A DNA stretch of 64,000 bases from Liolophura sinensis (taxonomy: Eukaryota > Mollusca > Polyplacophora > Chitonida > Chitonidae): NCBI RefSeq assembly GCF_032854445.1, contig NC_088301.1, forward strand, positions 19,339,808 to 19,403,807. Direction: 5' to 3'. Below the pieces are notes generated by a model that saw nothing but the letters and a program-made list of their open reading frames with translations, searched no databases and was not told where the DNA came from. How positions within the stretch are numbered: position 1 is the stretch's first letter; every line of letters begins with the position of its first letter. Made by a program: the position numbers and the translations under genes. Positions 13,101 to 25,100 of this stretch are shown one piece after another.

Positions 13101-16100
13101 GAAAAGACTTCACCAGCAAGCCTTTGTTATACGATGTGAGTGTGTGCGGTGTCCAGCCAAGAAAACAAATTGTTCTTCCACCAGCCATCAATTTATCGCA
13201 GAACATTTATTCTTCAAATGGCACCTTGTCTCTTTTTTCGGGTATTAACGTTAAAAGAAAGCCCTACTTGCAGTGTTGAATGACAGCACATAAGCAGACA
13301 ACAGTTATCAAAAATGAGATACGCAGGCTGGAAATCAAGGAGCAAATTTCAGCAGCGTGATTTTAGACTGCAGTGAACATTTTCTCGTATTATCCACACA
13401 GCGTTAACATTAGAACCAAGAGTGGGTATTATTACAACGACAGTTTCGAACTTGTCAACTGCTCATCGGTAAACTGACACCGTTCACAAAGTGCAAGTCG
13501 AAGTGGGCGCGGACCCCGCAGAGAGCATTATATCAGCTCTCAGACGTCTCTGCCACTTTTACCCCCCCGAAAGATGGTCGGTGCATGAAAACGCGGTTAC
13601 CTCTGAGTCATCCCGCTCGAAGCAATTTTATGGCATTTTCTGCCCTTTCCACGTTTGCCCTACTCTTCTTCAGCGTCTAAACATTTACACCGTGTCCAAA
13701 GATTTTTTTGTAAATCTGTAATATTGATGGGCTGCGAACTGCATGGACATTACAGAAGTTCACTTAAGTCCCGTGCACATTTGTGAATTTCCTTCACATG
13801 TGAATTGACAGAGATAGGACCTGACCGCTAAACTAGAATATTGGCGTGTAACCAGTTTCTAAGAATGTTCGGCTATTATCAATACTTCACGCCTGAACCG
13901 GCCCAAGCTCTCAATATTATACCAAAGCTTGTCATCTGCATAGACAACTTCTGCCTCAGCAGAGCATTTTGGGAGAAAAGGAGAACAGGCGGTGGGTTGT
14001 GGATAACTCGGTCATTATTCATCTGACGATTGCAGCAGGCATCATGTGCTGTTATCTTTTCCTCGGGGAAGGAAAACTCATCCGGCTTGTTCCAGTCGAT
14101 CCTCCTTAGCAAGGTTGATAGTAATTTCCCCTACATGCGCTACAAAGAGCCTAAAGCAACAAACACATACCCGAGGCGACAGAACGATTGATACGAAGCT
14201 TGATAAGGCCTCAGTGCAAATATACGGATAGAAAACAAATTACGCCAAAATTGTAGAAAAACCCTACAGGAAAAAAAATTGCAACGCCTTAATAAGTTTT
14301 TTGACAACTCTTGAGATCAAATGTTTGTCGGTTCCGTCTGATCGTTATACGTAACAATCCTGCTCGTTTCCAGTTACCTCCCAAGCTGGTTCATGCAGGT
14401 CACTTATTCACACACCACATACAACTGACCAAGGACAACCAGCGAAAAAAAAAATAATAAGACTTAAAACACAAAGACATACTAGTTTTCCAGAATTCAT
14501 TACAGAGACTGGCTATATATGCCGCCTTCGTTTTTTGCCCATTACCACAACCAGCCAGGCAAACTCGGACGATGTAATACTTCCCCCTGTTAAACACAAA
14601 GCCCTTTGGTTCAGCGGTATTGCACTGTGTAACGCAATCCCGGTGCACTAACCCTTTGCCTGTGTAGCCATCTCATGAGCACTTTCCATCATTTAGCGTT
14701 GACTTATCCTCGCTTTTGAACTGGGGGTAATTTCATTGTTCGCTGGCTACTTTGGAAGACGCTAGATAATGAGAAAGGACGAACAAACACTAGCAGAGAG
14801 GCATGGATTTCATGACATCAGACCCGGCCTTATCCCTACCAAACAACTCAATTACGCCCAAGCATCGTACTCCTCTTTGTACAACGCTACCCTGAGTGAA
14901 AACGAAATGATGTAACCATGCAGACAGAGTTGAAAGCCTTCGCCTCACACAGAAGCATCAGTGTGAGCTGTAATGCCAATTTCTGACCAGACCAGACAAG
15001 GACTATCCAGCACTGCGGGTTACAAGCGAATAAATATGAAAAATGATTTGGAGACGGAAAAACAACGGGGGTTTTTGGCTGATGGCAAAAATAGTTTATT
15101 ATCTTCAACTTTGCTACGGGGTCTGTCCACTTTCTGCTTAGGAAAAGCAATTAAGACATCGGCTCCTGTGAAATAAGCCACTTTCCATCTGTGCTTGCCA
15201 GACTATAACTAATTGTGAAGAATTTGGGATACTGTCTTGCTTCCCTATACAGATAACGGATCCTGACGGCAGATAGCCAATAGCAACATATAGAGTATGA
15301 GAGAGTATATCACACTTAAAGACGATAACGCCGGGCCGTCCCATGGAATAACGAAAAAACAAAAACAAAACAAAATCACTGAAAGCCTACATGAAACAGG
15401 GCAAAAGTAGAAAACACTGGATCGTTACCTGGAATAAGACAAGTGCAGCATATGGATGGTGGAAAAGTGGTTGTCTCCATAAATCTATATACTTCTGGAA
15501 ACATGACGAAATTGGAGATGGCGTTGCTAATCTGTATCTGACAATTGATACAGTCCCAGGATTTAGTAACGCTACCAATTATTTATACTTAAAACTGAAA
15601 TCATCAACATTAAGGATTCACTGCTATCATAAATAACAACACCTTACTACATATTCTTACTGTACTCAGGTACAGTAATACAAAAAAAAACCTTACTCTT
15701 TAAAGTCCGACTTGTTCGACTGACACTGGCTTAATATGTCTCCGTCTTAAGCTGAAGAGATGCGCGGCAATTACTTAAGATTGACTGGGTATAATTTGAA
15801 ACACAGTCAAACCTGACGGAAAATCCTTCCACATGCCGAAGAGTTATCCGTCATCTGGTGACACGATATCAGATCATCAACAGCGATCGCCTGGGCTGAC
15901 CAAACGTTGTTAAGTGCCGAGTCTCTCCATTAAACACACAGATATTAAACCCAAATGTTCCAGAGGCCTTCCCTCTAAGATATCAATGTTTCGCTTGAAC
16001 ACTTTCACAGTATTAGAATCCCAAGAAACAATAAAGATCACATTCTAGATCGACTTGGCCTATGTCCTAGCTTAAAGACATTTGTCATATCTCCGAGTGA

Positions 16101-16805
16101 TGACAGGAGCCAAAGGCTAGACACGGCCATCGTTCTCACAATAGCCAAGAGAAACAGCGTGCTAAGCCTCTCTCCTTCCACTCCTCCCTTACACTCCCTT
16201 ACAAAAGAAGAAACACAACACAAGAAACCATTACTTATTGACCAAAGAAAATACCCTTAAAAGAATAATGAAATTATCAGGAAAATCATAAATCATATTT
16301 CATGATATCTTACCCTATATACATGCATATATACTATTTTCAATTCATTTATGCAGATTTAAGCTTGAATGCAATTTATGTTTACGATTGCAACACGACT
16401 GTTTAGTGTCCAATTTCTTGCTATAACGCGAACATGTGAGTCTCTGCCATAGCACGGGGTCTACATTGGATGTTCCTCTCGCTTGATGCATACATGCCTC
16501 TAATCTGCCCCAAAGGATAATAGAGAGGGGAGTACCGCTAAACCTAATCCTTCTTCAGTCTGCATGCTCATTCCGGATCAGACCCAGTGCGAATTGCTCA
16601 CAGATATGGTATCAACTGTCTGCTGTACTGGCTACACAGTGCTTCAAATCGTTACCACGATCTCGACAAACCAGGCGCTTCAAAGAAGTATTCATAAAAA
16701 GATGAAAGTCAGCCCCACCCTAGGCACCGTTGTCCACATCATTGATTTCAAAACTGTTTGTTCTGTGGCCTCTCCAACTCACAGACTGTGCATACTGAGT
16801 CGAAC

Positions 16806-16807
<2 letters not shown>
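7148..16807. other. unique non-coding stretch, no gene seen
   Basis: About 9.7 kb with no recognisable gene or dispersed repeat. Frames reach 120 codons (11179-11541, minus) with no domain. Small low-complexity items are present: a 13-G run at 10528-10540, and A-rich tracts at 10185-10207 and 15354-15376. A 9-bp perfect hairpin lies at 15657-15678. The absence of SINEs is notable beside the right half of the window. Confidence 0.55.
10528..10540 (+). repeat. poly-G run (13)
   Basis: An uninterrupted run of 13 G. It is low-complexity sequence prone to length error in sequencing. No G-quadruplex array (four separate G runs) is formed. Confidence 0.9.

Positions 16808-16876
<69 letters not shown>
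16808..16876. repeat. (TA)n microsatellite, about 34 units
   Basis: A perfect alternating TA tract of about 68 bases. It creates false open frames of repeated Ile-Tyr on both strands (16564-16986 plus, 16720-16902 minus), which should not be read as genes. The tract can form cruciforms and is probably polymorphic in length. Confidence 0.97.
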
Positions 16877-16878
<2 letters not shown>

Positions 16879-17229
16879 TTTTTTTCCATCTGGATGCCCC
16901 AAAAGCTTACATATATACGCCCTTTAGTATGGTCAGGATGTTCGTGCAAAAGAGCACGTGCCCCTATATCCGAAATATTTCTTTAGCACATCTGTAGATG
17001 CAAATTCTTCCATACTAACGAACAGCTAGGAGCCCAGAGATCTCACGCTCTCCTCTCCACGTCAACACGATGCACTCCAAAAAGTACTCTGTACAACTGA
17101 CAGAATACTATGCATTCTGAGCGGTGACTCTAATATTAGATTAGGTTTTATCGCTACAAATATTTTGTTGTATATTATGTTCTGTTAATCCCGTTAATCC
17201 ATCAAAATATTTTAGTTCGTGTAACAAGG

Positions 17230-17316
17230 CATTATGTTATCCATAACACAGTATTATGTTGCAATAACATATAATCTCTTCCAGTATCACTCAGAAAACA
17301 TAGCAGTATGTTAAGT
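17230..17316 (+). mobile_element. MITE fragment (3' half, diverged)
   Basis: Matches the right half of the complete MITE at 40272-40484. The string CAGTATTATGTTGCAATAAC is followed by CCAGTATCACTCAGAAAACA and AGTATGTTAA, lining up block for block with the right end of the 40-kb copy. The left half is not convincingly present. It is more diverged than the 40- and 48-kb copies, so it is the oldest of the four. Confidence 0.55.
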
Positions 17317-17332
17317 TTCTAGAGTGAACCCA

Positions 17333-17402
17333 TTCATTTATTTATTTGTTTGGCGTAGCTCAGTAACATTTCACGTATGCAACAGCGGCCAGCATTACGT
17401 GT
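17333..17402 (-). mobile_element. SINE 3' end fragment, minus strand
   Basis: Read on the minus strand it gives CGTAATGCTGGCCGCTGT, then TACGTGAAATGTTACTGAG, then an AAACAAATAAATAAAT tail. This is the 3' module of the main SINE family. It abuts the MITE fragment on its left within about 20 bases, so two repeats are stacked here. Confidence 0.75.
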
Positions 17403-18226
17403 GTAACAATTCAAGATTGATCCGAACTAAGAGACAGCGCGAATTGAGGTTATATTAATTTTGAATATTTCACGATTTTGAAAGTTTCCTCATGCACAGA
17501 GGCCATAAATACTAATACTTCTCGGAACATGTCACTGGTAGTCTAGCTCTGACAGTCGCAGCTGCGAGCATTATCACCACAATGTCTGAGGGAACGACAG
17601 GGGCGTTACTGTACAGTGACATTGTTCGGTGATGAGAGGGTTACTGTTCGGAGTGTGTGAGGGACGGATCCCAACTGCGCCCATGGATCTCCACTTCCAA
17701 CGCCACAATATGGCGGCCATTCATATTAGTAATGTGCGTGTAATCCAAGCAATATCAATTCCGTCGACAGGGTTGAAAAATCAATCAAGGAAATTATAAA
17801 TGATGCCATCGCTTTTGTTACTTTGATGGAATTATCTCATTTCCTAAGCAGGACGTCTGATGCAGACCTTTGCCGTCAAGACCTCCCCGCAAAATTAGGT
17901 GGTGTGGACGGAAAGATTCCCTAGCGCGAATAAATCATCCTCTAAAAGGAAATAAACACAGAGGAATCTTAATTGGATGAAAAATTGCGTCACCTTCAAA
18001 TGGTTTTTCCACAGCTTTTAATCGCTCCTTGTCTCAACCTTCTCTTTTACCCAATGCTACACCGATCTTAAAGCCATGAGTATGCAACAAAAAAACTGTT
18101 AAATCTTTATATTTGCATATCCCCCCCCCGACCCCTCTTTAAAAATTACACTCAACAAATCACTTTCTCTTTAATTTCATAGCTGTCGAAGGCCATGTCT
18201 TGAACAATACTATGGGTTTGTAGTTT
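17403..18226. other. unique non-coding stretch
   Basis: No gene or repeat recognised. An 8-base run of C lies at 18121-18128. Confidence 0.5.
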
Positions 18227-18321
18227 TATTTCTGTTTTTTTCGCCAAGACTTAATGCAGTTTGGTCTGATATAATTATTTCTATTTTTTCGCCAAGACTA
18301 TGCAATTGGGTCTGATATTTT
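18227..18321 (+). repeat. 48-bp tandem duplication (two copies)
   Basis: Two adjacent copies of a unit that opens TATTTCTRTTTTTTTCGCCA and ends GGTCTGATAT. They occupy 18227-18274 and 18275-18321. The copies are nearly identical, with a few single-base changes and small indels, so this is a fairly recent local duplication. Confidence 0.85.
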
Positions 18322-19027
18322 TTGTGACGTTACCTACTTCGTAGGAAGTAAAATGATCAGCTGAAGTGGATCATAACTTCCAAAACGACAGTTTTTCGCA
18401 AAATAACTCAGGCACGCGATCCAAATATTCTGTGAAGTGAAGTAATGAGGAATGAGTAATTTCTCTTGTTGCTTGCAGCTTGTTTTATTACGAGCCCAAA
18501 TTTAGCCCATAACAGATTGTGGTCCGTTTGAAATTCCATACCTTCACTATGGCCGGTACCGCCAATTCACTTAAATTGTCAAAACCGCTTAGCCTCTTGC
18601 TACAAGATAAATGCATGAACGTGTAAGCTCGTCTGAGAGTGCTACTGGGTTTCAAAGGCGGAGAAAGGCAAACCTGTTTCTCAAGGAAACCTGAGCTTCC
18701 TTCACGGCGACGGCTGCATATGCGGAATGTCCGACTGCTTGAGTAACACAGCACGATGCCGACATCCCATAAACGCAAATTATTATTTTGAATTGGTGGC
18801 TTGACTTTTAGCTTACACTCTTCCACACGCATCGCCTCGTATAACAGCGTCTTATTAAATGCTTAGGCAAACAAAAGATGCATTTGGGTAAAGAAAATAT
18901 TTATGAACTGTTTCGAAACTCGGTACCCAGGACGGCAGTATGTCAGGCCTGGTTGAAGTCAGCCGATGCTCACGGGGCGAGCTGTTGTACCTGCAAAATT
19001 TCTGAATACTGCGTATAGTACAAAGGA

Positions 19028-19193
19028 GATTCCTCTCAGGACGTTCATAGGAAGGTGTGTCAGCAACAGGCGGATAGCCATTGGTCTTAGTCCGGTCTCT
19101 CCCACCATAATGTTGGCCGCCGTCGTATAGGTGAAATATTCATGAGTACGGCGTAAAACACCAACCACATAAGTAAAAATATAAAACAAAAGA
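19028..19193 (+). mobile_element. SINE, body plus 3' end
   Basis: Begins near TTCCTCTCAGGACGTTCATA, continues through GGAAGGTGTGTCAGCAAC and the shared CCCACCATAATGTTGGCC block, then GAGTACGGCGTAAAACACC. It ends in an A-rich tail around 19160-19193. The tRNA-related head is missing or unrecognisable. This is one of the longer copies in the window and helps define the family body. Confidence 0.85.
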
Positions 19194-22100
19194 CGATTAT
19201 ATGGAGGGTCCATGAAAGAAATTTCCCACTCTTTAGACTATTACAACACCCATTTAATTTCACAGGAACTGTATCAATGCATAATCTTGAAAATAGTTGT
19301 TTATCTGTTCCAAATTACTGATAAAGACACCGTTAAAATATCCACGGCTCAGACCTGTTCACTCATGTCAGTTTCCAGCAAATCCCAGTTCTGACTAGAT
19401 AAGGTCCTTGTGGCTGGAGTACACCTTTTATAACCGATGGAGTCTCAGAAATACAATGGAACTGTCCGGAATGCCAAGAGACGCACATCAATAATGTTTC
19501 TGACAGGGGCTAGGCTTTCCAAGAACAGTAGCCCGAACCAAAAGAAGAAAAAAAAATAAAAAAACAACAAAAAACCACGAAATTCTGGAAAGTGGAGAAA
19601 CGAGGTTGCTTGAGTCTGTGTATTGTCAGAAAGGGCCCTTTTTGTCGGATGAATGCATACGGACCGTCCCTAATACTGAGTTTAGGTAAATTATTATTAC
19701 CATCTGTCAGAGATAATTAGCAGAGAGATGGATGGCACTGTTATACGGGGATGAATTCATTGGCCAGACGTTCCATTCCTCTGAGCCGTACTGTAGCCCG
19801 CTGTTTTCCCCTCAGTCGGTATCCGGTGCGGTTTTCAGACGAGGCACGCAGTGTGGATTCTCCGGTGAACACATAAAAGTTTGACTCCATGATCTTACAT
19901 TGCTTATCACCGCCCAACCATTAATACAATTTTTTGGGCAGGAGCCACGAAATAACTTTTAAAAACGATAAAGCTTGATACAAGGGCTAATATCACAGAC
20001 TGCGTGCCGATCGGGCGTTTTCAGACCGCCTCCAGTCTCTAGTGTACAGAGATCAATACAAAGGAGTAGAAAAACATAAATCTAAGGCAACAACGTCTCT
20101 AGTATCCATATATTGTTTTCCACATCCCGCTCTATGCCCTCACTGATCGCTCCCTGGGCGGTCAGTCCGTTATGCACTCCTTACAACTGTTCACAGTCAT
20201 GATTATAGGTTCTGATAGAATTGCATTAGAACCGGCTGAATGTTTCCCAGGGCCTGTCGATTTCCTCGCCTTTTTGAGAGCCCTTGTTACAAAATAGTTA
20301 TTATGTTATTTGCTGAAGGGTACCACTGAGGGCTTCCCCTTTAGCCGGTTGGACCGAGCATCGGATCACGGCCCGTCAGCCATGCGTGTGGCCAAGAAAA
20401 GAAGAACCGGGCACCATACAGGGCTACACAGCCGGGCGAGGAAGTGGCCTTCGGAAGGCAAGATCTCAAATGAGTCAAAGCGGAATATCTTACAAAGAGA
20501 AATGGTTATGAGTAATTTCTCCTGTTGCACGAAGAACCTTTCATTTCTCATTTCCAGCTGGTCTTTTCGGGAGATCGTGGACAAGTGCAAGTCCGTGCCA
20601 TCGCCTTAAATCTCCCAGACATCTGTTTTCCAGATAGAGATACGGACTTGGTGGTGCAATATCGACTCTACACTACAAATGCGGCCGACATTTGGCCACG
20701 GCATTAAAAAAAACTGCGGGACATGGAATTTAAGACATTATAGTATCCTTTGCGCACTAAGAAAGGCAATCCATGGGTTGGAAAAAGGGGTTGTGTAAAC
20801 CCTGCCAATACATCTCAAAATTGAGTTAGGTATACTCGCCGAGATTGCCGCAAAAGCTCTCTAAACAGAATGACTTTTTTCCACCGATGCTCTCCAGCCT
20901 TTTTTTCTCCTTTATCACATTATCTTCGCGGTTTCTTTTCCAAGCCAATATCTGGTGATCCGAGTGAAGTTAAGTTCCTAGCGTAAAGAAGTCAAAGTTT
21001 CTTCAGCGATGCCAAGCATATGTATAACCACGGCGATATATACTTCCTGAAGCAGCCCCTTGGCCCAAAGTTGGCCATACTCGAGAGAGCATGCTGGGGA
21101 TTCGAACTTGGCTCAGCTTAAAATATATGCAGATTGACCCAAATCATCAACCGAAAACACTTCATATGGCGTTTTGGTTTACAAACAATACTTGCAGCTT
21201 TATTGTTTGAGAAACTCAGACAGCGGTGACCGCGAACAAGCTGTCAAGTTTTATTTTCCCCTTGTCACATTGACAAAATTCAAAAGTGTTACTTTCCCTT
21301 TCATGATTTTTGCATCTTAACGACCATATATGATGATACACTTAAGTTGGAGAACCTCCGAGAATGTGGGCAGTTTGGTTTCCCCAAGGGAACACTGCCC
21401 GCAGACGAGTCAGTAATCCGTCTATCTGGGAAGTGGGTTTGAACAGAAATGCCTATGAGCGTCCAATTGGTTTGCTTTGGATGGAGAGAGTAAATACGTG
21501 GATGGACATGAGCGCTGGCCTAAGGGTCATTCGAATCAATACGGCTAGAAACAGACGTCCTGACAACAGTTATGAATCTATATTAATTCTCATGAGTCGA
21601 CGGACGCTCGACAGTGAGTGTTGCTTTAAGATAGAGTATACCTACAAGACCACCCATCATATTTGTGAGATTTTTTATGACCCCCTTTTCGACAATAACA
21701 GTAAGCATGATCAATGGAGCCATAGATACACAAAGTAGTCGATATTGACACTGCCCTATTGGCCCTGTCCTCATATATACTGTATACACTTTGCACGGCC
21801 CAGATGATGCATTGCTTTTCTCCCTCCCAATATTATAACACCGAGAGTCTACCGGCAAAGAAAACCCCCGCGACGTCTACATCTTATCGAGATAGAGGTC
21901 TCGGCATAAGCAACCTTAATAATACAATAACACGCAGAGGCAACTTCGAAGACACGGGCCAGTTTTGCTATTCTAAAAAGCTTCTGGGCCTGTTCAACCA
22001 TTTTACTCTATTTTTTGCGAAACTATGTTTGTAACCATAGTCAGTTTTATTTAGAGAATATATAAAGTGGAAACCTTGAATTAAGATGGTGCACTTCTAT

Positions 22101-25100
22101 TTTTCTTTCACGTATAAACACGCTGATTTGTGCAGCGCGTATAGTTTTTCAGGCTTTTTGTCTTGCACCGAGTTCATTACGGAGTCCGGATGAAAATTCA
22201 TTAAGAACTACAGGAAGTTAGCAACTAGTGATCCACGACAAATCTGGTATAACTTTGTCCTGTTCTCATCAACAATGGGATACAGTTTGCCTGTTTGACC
22301 ACAGCGTCCTTGGCGGAAATTGTCTTGCGCTCGGGAAGACAGTCAGATGCTCTGTGTAATCATGCCACGCGAACATCGTTCCGAGTCAGTGAACGGCAAT
22401 ATGTGCATGGTTTACTCGCCACCTTTTAAAATCAGATGCCGGAAAATTAACGATAGACAATAAGGACACAGCCCTAAGATGATATCCAAGTGTATATGAC
22501 CGAATAACTCTCATTACCCCGTTAATGTAGCCAATGTGTGGTCGCCGGCGTGCAGGAGTCCAGTTTCTGAGATCTGAAATTATTCCCTCATGCAAGCAGG
22601 CCTTATACCTTCAAGCCCTCGGGTCATCTGAATGAAAGTTTCATGATCAACAATGTGGCGAACTGAATGAGCTTTGTCATGAGAACTTGTTGTTACGTCC
22701 ATTAGTCCGTGGACAGGATGTGTAACCAGTAGGGTATTTAGGGATGTATTCAAATTAACACCCTGTAGTTAAAGGAGTCCTGTGATACAGCATTGTACCG
22801 GTCTGTAATTACGGGTTATCCCCCGTCTGTTAGCCCGACGCTCTTGATTGATAGGCACGTCGATAGAGGTGTCCCTCTTTTCCACATGCCATTAACCTCA
22901 CGAATCTTAACTATGAAAATATTTAAGACGCGTCAAATCGGTTAGCAGCTTCACGCAAGGTAGCAATGTTTTTCAATATTTCAAACAAACTTCAACACAG
23001 TGACAGGAAAGTTGATGGCAACGTTGTGCAATTATTCAAAAACGATCGTGATGCTTTCAATTATCTCCCCTACCCGCTGCTTGTGTCGCACTGGACCACA
23101 CTGCACGCCCCCTTCCCCTTACCCACCTCCCTAACCTCCCCAAAAATGCTACACCAAATGTACCAAACCGACTTTTTCGAGTGGACTTCTCTTTTGAGTT
23201 CCCTATCCACAAATGCAGAGGGTCTCATTTGTATTCCGGGCAGGTCCTCACTCTGAGAAAAGGGAATGTGATAAAGAAATTGCAACCTTACAAATTCTCC
23301 GCATTTAAATCTTAAATCATCCGGCGGTTGGCTCACCAACAATTATCACATTTACCGAGGCAGCGCTACAAACATTACTGTGACTCACTGTCGACCACGC
23401 TATAATGGCAACATATGCTGGGCTTCGTCCTAAATGTTTTCGGGGCGGAATATATGGTGTATGAATTTCATGGCGCCCTGGCGCCGTGGGGGGAAACGCG
23501 TTGGATTGATGAAGAGAGACCGGATTAGGCGTGATGAGACTTTCCTAGTGATTCCAGAAGAAACAGGAACAAGATATGTTTCGATTTTTGCTCAAACTTC
23601 CGTCTCGAATCCCGGAAGTGTATGCACAAGGGCTTCCGGTATTCCCCGCGCACGAAGGACTCATTTGCATATAAGTTTTATGTCTCTTAGCCAGTACCCT
23701 TTTTATTAACGGGTTGGAATCAATACGAAGGCCCCTGTTAAGGACTTGGCCCATTGAGCTCTTCATACACAGAGGTGGCCCATTAAGAAACGCAATGGCC
23801 AAACTGCAAAAGCAACTTTTCAACTCAGAAAAATGTTTAGAGAAGAATTTATTGACGTTAAATATGGCTCTATCCTTAAGTATCTAGGGTCAGAGTTGGG
23901 TGTTCACAAAAGACGAAATGAAGGAATGCCGGCCCACACACAGAAAGAAGTCAAGCGCTGAATGTAGCCGCTAATCGCAAAGGAATGTTGTCGTTCAACT
24001 CTTGCAACTGCGTCACAAGCGTCGCCAATTCTCAGTATTGTCGATGGTAACAATTGGTCAGTAAATGACCAGGTATTGTCCGGTACGCGTGAAGAGGTGA
24101 TCACCTGACTGAGAGTGTGGTCACCCGCTGTCCGATCACCTGCCATTCTCAGGTGTATCAAAGGTAAATACTTGTAAATTGGTGGCATTGTGCTAATGGT
24201 CACAGGAAGCAGCACTTGAGGTGCGGCAGCATTACCGGTCAACAATAGTTTCTCACCAGTGACCCATTCGACCGTTGAACCTTGCCGATCTCAACACGCT
24301 CCACAAGTGCACAACGGACAAGACATTATTTGTCCATTTGAACCTTCTATACACCAATGTCGCTTTCGTCCAGGTCTGATATAAGACCAGAATTAATAGC
24401 GGTTTATCTCAATTGAGCGTTAATGAACTGTGCCCGAAAACATGGAATACCGGATGTAAACAGCAGGTGCAAGTCCGTGTCGCTGCCAACGTCAAATAAA
24501 TACCTGCTCGGTACACTGTCAACTAATCTCTGCTCTTATCTTGTCATAATCAAATATCATTTTACACTATGGACAAGTGACAAAATACAAAATAGCACAA
24601 AACTGATGAAAAGATATCATAGATAAACGCATAAATATGAACTAAAATCCCCGAACGTTCTCAAGTAATATTGCAAGAGATACCGAAGCAGTTAGAGGAC
24701 AACATCGTCATATTCTTTGCAACAATATTGTATAGATTTGCAGTGCATCGCTGACACACTCTTTATTTCTCCTTAGTGATAAACTAAATAAAGTCTGTTT
24801 CGTGTTCTTCTTGTCTACTCATTTACTCTTTGGATTTTTTTTTTACATCAATCACCAAACGGCACACTGAGCCACTTATGCCTGTCACTGAGGAACACCA
24901 GAGAGTAAATTTTAAAAAATAAGGGAGAATCATTGTGCCGGATCAAGCTGGGGAGAGATTGCAGTTGACAGTTTCTGGAAACTGTACGTGGGCCATTGAC
25001 CAACATCTCCACTAATCTCCAATCCAACTAAATGTCTTGCTTATTAAGATCCTCTCCTCGGATTAATGAAGTCTATTAACAGCCTTGATTTTCCGCTTAA

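Noticed and set aside
14608-14655. TGGTTCAGCGGTATTGCAC, resembling a tRNA A box
   Set aside because: No B box at the right distance and no cloverleaf can be drawn.
15657-15678. 9-bp hairpin TTACTGTAC/GTACAGTAA with a 4-base loop
   Set aside because: Expected by chance about twice in a window this size; too short for a microRNA precursor.
16564-16986. 140-codon plus-strand open frame
   Set aside because: About 20 codons are Ile-Tyr from the (TA)n tract, and the rest shows no domain. An artefact of the microsatellite.
21096-21114. GTTCGAATCCCC on the minus strand, resembling a tRNA T-loop
   Set aside because: The flanking bases do not form the T stem, and no A box or acceptor stem is present at tRNA spacing.
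20584-24479. GTGCAAGTCCGTG shared at 20.58 and 24.47 kb
   Set aside because: A 13-base match is expected several times by chance, and the flanks do not align.
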